Positions 58,272-64,000 of a stretch of DNA of 64,000 nucleotides are shown here, piece after piece. The stretch comes from Stichopus chloronotus (lineage: Eukaryota > Echinodermata > Holothuroidea > Aspidochirotida > Stichopodidae), in contig CM037839.1 of the NCBI GenBank assembly GCA_021234535.1, positions 9,983,419 to 10,047,418 of the forward strand, given 5' to 3'. The notes beneath the pieces were generated by a model that was not told the DNA's origin, ran no database searches, and saw only the letters and a program-made list of their open reading frames with translations. The position numbers and the translations under genes are program-made. Position 1 is the stretch's first letter. Each line of letters opens with the position of its first letter.

Positions 58272-61200
58272 TCACTTTTTTTTAATCCATTAATTTGACT
58301 GTAATGATATCTAAAATTTGATTACATAGTACCACATAATTAATTTACGGTAACATAAAATTTGATTTTTATGGTAACATTCCTTTGGTGAACGTTAGTG
58401 AAAAATTTCTGACGTGCAGTAGTTTGATCAGACTGCGGGGGATGTGGTGGTAACAATGCAAACTTGCGGTAAACGAATCTAAATATAAACAATAATGCAA
58501 ATCCTCAAAGCTTGCTAGCCTGCTGCCAAATATAGACAAAACAACAGGAACTAGCCCATTCTACGGTGTTAAACATCTCCACCACTGGATTTAAAAGAAC
58601 AAAAGTAAAAGAAGAAAAATCATAATTAAAAAAAAATCGAAGAAGAGAGTTGTGAAAAAAAAAAATATTCTGATGAAGTTTATTAAGCCTCACTTTCTTA
58701 AAAAAGAAAGGAAAAGAAGTTAAAAAAAGAAATTGTTTTGTGTTCTTACTGTTTTGATTTCAACTATAAAATGCCTGATTTGATTTCTTTTCTTCATTTT
58801 AATTGCTTCTTTCCTTAGAGTAAGAAGAATATAACCATGGCAACCACTCAGGAAGATCTCTTTTCCCGACGTCTACATATTCCAGTGTTTTAAGTCACTA
58901 AACAAAATTTACAAAGCATTGCATTGTCAACTTTCATAGACGTATCCTCTCTTCCAACCCATATCCTCCAGACAGTTTCGCATACATATGTTGACATTTT
59001 GTAATCCTCTGCTCACTTCTTTCATATATCTAAATATTTCTCTCTTATTTACAAAACCAAAAAAGTTTTAGATACTTTACAATATTTTTGAGTTACACAA
59101 CCAAACATAAAAAGCGAAAAAAAATAAAACATATGGATAAATACTAGACTGCATCCCCTCCAGATGATGTGCACAACTACTTAACTTCAATAATATTTCT
59201 TTCTCCCAGGCTTGACAGCGGTCCATCACTGTGAAACAGCCTTAAAGCGAGGTGTTGATAAACTTACAGAAAAAATACAGCAGTTACCAAGAGGAACGGT
59301 GAAAGTAAAATTTTACAGACTAGCTGCCTGAGATCAATTTCAAAATACCAGTGAAGACTTTGGCTTCTTTATCATCAAATCTTCAATCCACACGCAATAC
59401 AGTCCGTGACCATTTGCTCTCATAAAAAGCTCCATGTTGAGAAGAGATAAGAATGTCACCTTTCTTCTGTGAAATCAGATGCAATTGTTTCCCCATAGCT
59501 CGTCCTATGGATACATTCCACTGTTAACACTCTGTGGGGTCTTTCCTCCAGAGAAAGAATTTGCTCATCAGCAGTGAGATAGTGTTGGTGGGACTAATGA
59601 CATTACAATTTAGAGGATGCACAGATGACAGAATTTTTATACCAGCTAGAGGTGGGTCACTTTGACGCCTGCTTTCGTTGATAAGTCAAAGAGAATATCA
59701 GCAATTGCCATTAAAGGTGGGAATACATTGAAATGGCAGAAAAAGTGACTATAGTATAGTTAAGCAGCTGCCAGATGTGACAAGGGCTTTTTGGTACCAT
59801 TGTCAAAACTGATCGCCAGTAACAAGAGCCATAATGGTCGGAGCTACCTCCCTGCCCTCCCCCCCCCCCCATCAAGATGTCAATAAACACTTACTTTACA
59901 GAAATGTATAAAACATATGACTATATATATATATACATATATATAATGTACACTGAGTTATAGTCACACTGCTGCTTAACCATTATTCCCTCTATGGTGT
60001 ATCTCTCTTGAGAATCCCACCCTATGGCACTCTTTTTCTTCAGCATCGCACTCTGTGGCACGCCACTCTTTTAGGAATTCCCAGTTTGATACGCTGCTTC
60101 TTCCATGCTCAATCTGCAACTCCAAGAGGAGAAGTTGCATAACAAAACTTCATTAATGGTTCAATTCTAGTCTCGATATGGACCAGGGGATTTCTCCCCA
60201 CTTTTTTCCTCCACTGATTTGGTTGTAATTGGTCTAATATTTTTAAAACCTTCACAAGATTTTTGTCTTGTCCTCCCTTTTGCATACTTTTTTTTTTATC
60301 CAAAGTTTTGTTTTAAGTGTAGTTTCCAAATTCCTTCTCCTCACTCGTTCCTGTAGCTTGAAAAGACTGCTCCTTAGTTTCTTTCAAGGCAAAACAACCA
60401 TCTTTGTCTTTTTTTTGTTTTTTTGTTTTGTTTTTCTGTGGTAGCTTTCTCAACAGCATACAGTCTTTGGATATGCGTGTATCTATGAGGACAAAGGATA
60501 CATCAGGCTAGTAAACAGCGACCTCCTTGAGCGAAGAACTTGGAGAGAGCAGGATCAAGAGGAACATTTCATGCAAACTATCCTTCAAAGTTACGCCCAA
60601 AATGTCCGACCGATGTTCTGTCAAACAGACAGAACAACAAGGATTAGACATATGGCTTTTCCTTTCCTCAGATATTTACTTGTTAACAACTTGTACAATG
60701 GATGGTGCTGTGGTGTTCCCCATGTACTTGGTGCAAATTGGCTTCCAGGAAACATCATGAAAATACAGACTAACAAACAGGAAATAAACACAGATGTGGG
60801 AAAAGTTAACTGTGTAGGTAGTCAAAACCATCACAACTTCACTGAGGAGAAGGAGAAGAACACACAGCAAATGGTAACCGCTGAACGTGTTTTCCTCTAA
60901 ACTACAATAACAACCTTGATTAAAGTTATTTTACATTGCAATGCACTGTGACCCGTGTAATCACAAAACTTTAATGTGACATTTTTCCTACAGTTATGTG
61001 GAAAGCAAACAAGTTTGGAGGGCACCTACATACAGCCCTCTTGGCAATTATACTTGGAAAAAAGCTAGAAGTTGTAGAGCTTGATTCAACACACAAAACC
61101 TATCTGTCAGTAACTAAAAATGTTGTAATTACTAAAAAATACAGTCATTTTTAACACAATTGTTTTGGTAATTTTGTGGCTTGCATAAGAAACATTGTGT

Positions 61201-61619
61201 CAGGATGTGTTAGGGTAGCATGGTACCAACGTGGTACAGAGGAAAGTACATGGTTTAGCAATCCATCATCGGAATTCAACACATTGTGATTCCGATGGAG
61301 CATGGATTCAAAATAATCTGCTCGAAAGTTTACAAGGAGTTTCATCCTTAATTAGGCACACATCATTACATCCTCAGGTGGCCGAGGAGACAACATGCCA
61401 AACCCAATGCCACCATAATCCCTTCCGAGCTGAAGCGTGTGAAACTGAACGGAATCGAGCAAGAAAGAGCAGGAGGGCAATTTCTGGCCAAATAACACCT
61501 GGTCAAACTTCGTAGTATTAGGTGGCTTTTCAACCAACCTTTTCCAAGTGTCCTTAACCACCGAGACCCAGTTTGGCATCTGACCAGACCTGTTCCTTGG
61601 CACTGTTAACGTCACATCA
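58272..61619 (-). other. Presumed long 3' UTR or downstream flank of the kinase gene
   Basis: Downstream of the kinase stop codon on the minus strand. A minus-strand frame just after the stop (to 61,352) stays open for about 113 codons but overlaps the terminal exon in another frame; I treat it as chance. A C12 run lies at 59,859-59,870 and an (AT)n tract at about 59,922-59,946. No other feature is supported. Confidence 0.4.
58679..58684 (-). terminator. Candidate AATAAA polyadenylation signal
   Basis: An exact AATAAA hexamer on the minus strand about 2.9 kb after the kinase stop. Other copies exist near 57.0 and 56.9 kb, so the actual site is undetermined. Confidence 0.2.
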
Positions 61620-61978
61620 TCACTGCTTGATACAAGGTAAAGAATTCCACCTGCTCTTCTCCAGCAAGGGCCCCTTCCAGGCAGTCTCTTCATCCCTTGT
61701 TGTTCTCTCCGGCCAGACTGCCGTCAGGTCATTGCAGAGTTTGGCAATGGGTGACAGAATGTCTGGGGAATGCTCACAGTTTTTGATCTCCAATTCTGCA
61801 TCGTTCTGCTGTTTGCCTTCCCGGGGATCGTAAAATGGGTTGAGTTTTTTGCTCACCCTCTGGACATTCAGGGCTCTGGATCCTGAATCGGAGTTACTTC
61901 TCGTCACTTCCTTCTTCTTGGACGGAAGCAGGCTGCCAACATCCCTGGCGGTCGTCCTGGAACGGCTGCGCTGCAATT
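61620..61978 (-). CDS. Terminal coding exon: kinase C-terminal tail with NPxY motif
   Basis: The exon starts after a strong acceptor (TTTTGTTTTACTGTCAG) in phase 1, matching the donor of the 63.3-kb exon (GGTTCG|GTGAGT), so Phe-Glu-Leu-Gln is read across the junction. It encodes about 118 residues of basic, Ser/Arg-rich, low-hydrophobicity tail (LQRSRSRTTARD…) and stops at 61,620. The tail contains KKLNPFYDPREG, an NPxY motif of the type bound by PTB-domain adaptors in receptor tyrosine kinases. The tail follows the kinase domain directly, suggesting a cytoplasmic signalling tail; tyrosine specificity is inferred from the NPxY and not shown. Confidence 0.7.
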
Positions 61979-63287
61979 CTGACAGTAAAACAAAAGCACA
62001 ATGATCTACACGAAAAACAGCACTCCTTGGACTGGGAAGCTGGTAAATGAGCATGAGGGTGGGGGAGAGGAGGAAATTGACCTCCTGTCTCATCATGCTT
62101 AGCAACTCATGATGTGGTTCAGAGCAGGAGTGGCCAGATCATGATGACATTAGAATTCCTGCCATCAAGTGAGCTGGTAGTCATATAATCTTTTAATGAT
62201 GCATTTTCATTTCTTATACCAAAGAAGGCAGGTCAAAATCTTGTGCAAAGTAGCTCTTCAAACTTCCCATCTGCCTAATGTTTCTAAACATTACCCCACA
62301 GTGAATCCCACCTCAAGTCACTGGAGAACGACTACACTTTTATATTAGCCATTTATTTTTTTTTTGGGCGGGCGGTTATCTGAATTTTAGCACAAATGCA
62401 TTTTTACACACCATCTTGTGAGAATTATCAACGCAGAATTCTTCCAGTTTCCTGCTTTCAGTGCTTTGTACCATATATTCCGTTTCTTACAGATTGACAA
62501 AAATATCAGTGTCTATTCCAACAATTCTTGTTTGGCAATGCTAACTTTTTAATCATGAGTGTCAGCCCTTATCCTTTTGCACCGGTTGCATGTCAATATC
62601 ACTCTTCTAATCAACGTGACACAACCGGTCAGAAACGGTGAGAATAGCGCGATTGATCTCCATCTCCGACCGTTAGGCCAGACACGGGATCACGGCTTAA
62701 GGTGATGTGGGGCCGTTGCTTTGGAACAGAAAAGGGTCAGAGACGAGGACTGATGAGACCCAACGAAAAACTGAAGCAGAACGTGCTGTTTGACTGATTT
62801 AATTGTCTTTGCCGCTGACCACCCATCTTCCTCTTCCATTCGAAACAAAAAAACCACATCCATTATACATCTCTGACAAACTTCACTAATTAGAGTCTTA
62901 ATTACTTGAAGAAGAAGATTTAGTTTTCTCTGCTAAAATTCCAATGCAAAGACAAAACGTGTCGTCTGCACAAAGTTCTGTGCATTTACCACAGGACCCA
63001 CTCTTGCTACAATTATTGCGTGACCAAAATTTGGCGATTTCTCACTTATTTTTAGATTTGACCATGGAAGGGTAATTCTACAGTTCTAGTGCAATTGCAA
63101 GTTTAGTAGCCAGTACTTTGGTACACTTTAAAAAAATTCCAACACAGTACCTAAAATTCTAGTTCATCTGTAACCAAGCTATAATAAATTTATTTGACTG
63201 GCCACCCTCTTTCATGGTAAACTTAAGGTTACATTCATTTGCTACACAAAACAAGGGTGAAAACTGGGAAATTTTTCAAATACTCAC
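61979..63287. other. Intron between the last two kinase exons
   Basis: No further exon is seen in this 1.3-kb intron. Confidence 0.55.
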
Positions 63288-63402
63288 CGAACCCTGCATC
63301 GGTACAAGACAGAGATTTGCTGACATTGGCTACATGTGGGTGTTTTAATTCACTCAGCGTGGCCACGATGCTGTTGAACGTTGGCCTCTCTTTTGGAGAC
63401 AC
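63288..63402 (-). CDS. Protein kinase exon, C-terminal end of the catalytic domain (subdomain XI)
   Basis: This 115-nt exon has an acceptor TTTGGAACAG|GTG and a consensus donor TTCG|GTGAGT; it enters in phase 0 and leaves in phase 1. It begins VSPKERPTFNSIVATLSELK. The S-P-x-x-R-P-T-F-x-x-I block is the invariant-arginine motif of kinase subdomain XI, normally preceded by Cys-Trp at the end of the previous exon. R-P-T/S-F-x-x-[IL] is most common in tyrosine kinases. After it come KHPHVANVSKSLSCTDAGF and the junction to the tail exon. The ATP-binding and catalytic loops must lie beyond the right edge. I do not identify the subfamily. Confidence 0.75.
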
Positions 63403-64000
63403 CTGTTCCAAAGAGATGCAGAAAAGGATCACATGGGATACTATCTACAAAGTAAAGAAGAACCCAACTGCGATGGACAACTTTTAATGAAAAAGGGGAA
63501 CAAACAGAGGCGGGCCATCTGTCGATCTGTCTCCAGGAGGGTCCTTAGAAGTCAGTCCAAAAGACTAGGAAATGTGGCGGTTACTGATCACAATGGTCAT
63601 AGCTACCTTGGATGGCGGTGAGTAGTACCATCCACTACTTGAAATACCCATCCCACCACTTGGGGCTCAATGATACAGTGCTGCCCCAAGGAAAACTTTT
63701 CTCATAAAACGCATGAAAATGACAAATTTGTGAAAATGTGATGTAACACTTTGCAAGTATCGTAAAATTTTGTCAAAACTCAAGTTAGCAACAATACAAA
63801 ACAATACAATAAAAAGACTACAAAAAGCCTTGGACAGAAGTACATTGAATCCTAACAAAGGGTCCTCCAGCACAGCCCTGGACCTCCGGCCGCAAGGCAC
63901 CAGATTCCAGTTGCTTCACTTCCTCTTTTTGCTCCGAGTAATGTGCCACCACTAAAACTGGGGCTAACTACAGCCCCGCTGATCATCCTTTGCAGTGATT
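63403..64000. other. Upstream intron of the kinase gene; next exon not found
   Basis: Searching the minus strand for the expected Trp-Ser-x-Gly (subdomain IX) block or a Cys-Trp ending exon gives nothing convincing, so the preceding exon is probably outside the window. Confidence 0.45.

Noticed and set aside
60571..60900. 109-codon plus-strand frame
   Set aside because: No domain, overlapped by another open frame, and opposite in strand to the kinase 3' UTR; no splice evidence.

Overview
The window looks like nuclear DNA of a marine invertebrate. It is AT-rich, and its genes are split into short exons with classical GT-AG borders separated by long introns. It also carries decayed BEL/Pao and Ty3/gypsy fragments, many small inverted-repeat elements, and an unusual number of long G/C homopolymers. 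An echinoderm, perhaps a sea cucumber, is my guess from the general style of the ectodomain and repeats; nothing in the window proves it. There is no operon, CRISPR array, rRNA or tRNA that I can recognise.

Left part (about 1.8-27.4 kb, minus strand): a series of exons that I read as the 5' and ectodomain part of one secreted or cell-surface receptor gene. It starts with a signal-peptide exon at 27,399 and runs leftward through exons at 23.1, 12.1, 11.0, 10.5, 10.1, 9.6, 8.2, 6.6, 4.6 and 2.0 kb, then off the left edge. Most of these exons begin and end in phase 1, and the joins I checked between 27.4 and 10.3 kb are phase-compatible, as is usual for shuffled extracellular modules. The joins around 10.3-8.3 kb do not close, so the model has gaps there. 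The exons at 4.6 and 2.0 kb resemble the Ig-like regions of invertebrate Tie-like receptor tyrosine kinases; this is family-level recognition by eye.

Middle (27.4-57 kb): mostly non-coding. A frame-broken 5' piece of a BEL/Pao retrotransposon (gag to protease, minus strand) ends only about 0.5 kb upstream of the receptor start codon. Beyond it are MITE-like elements (32.5, 37.0, 48.8, 50.0, 52.3 kb), tandem arrays (37.8, 40.7, 49.1, 49.7-51.2, 51.5 kb), a segmental duplication flanked by CTAT/CTGT microsatellites (46-47 kb), and a well-bounded 2,124-bp element with long inverted arms and a perfect 5-bp target duplication (54,107-56,230).

Right part (57-64 kb, minus strand): the 3' end of a protein kinase gene. 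One exon carries the last kinase subdomain and the next carries a cytoplasmic-type tail with an NPxY motif and the stop codon. The splice phase between the two exons matches. A long presumptive 3' UTR follows, containing an open stretch interrupted by a single TGA. Both gene pieces lie on the same strand, with the kinase 3' end upstream of the receptor 5' end, so the locus could be two tandem receptor-kinase paralogues. That is an inference; no shared exon is visible in the window.
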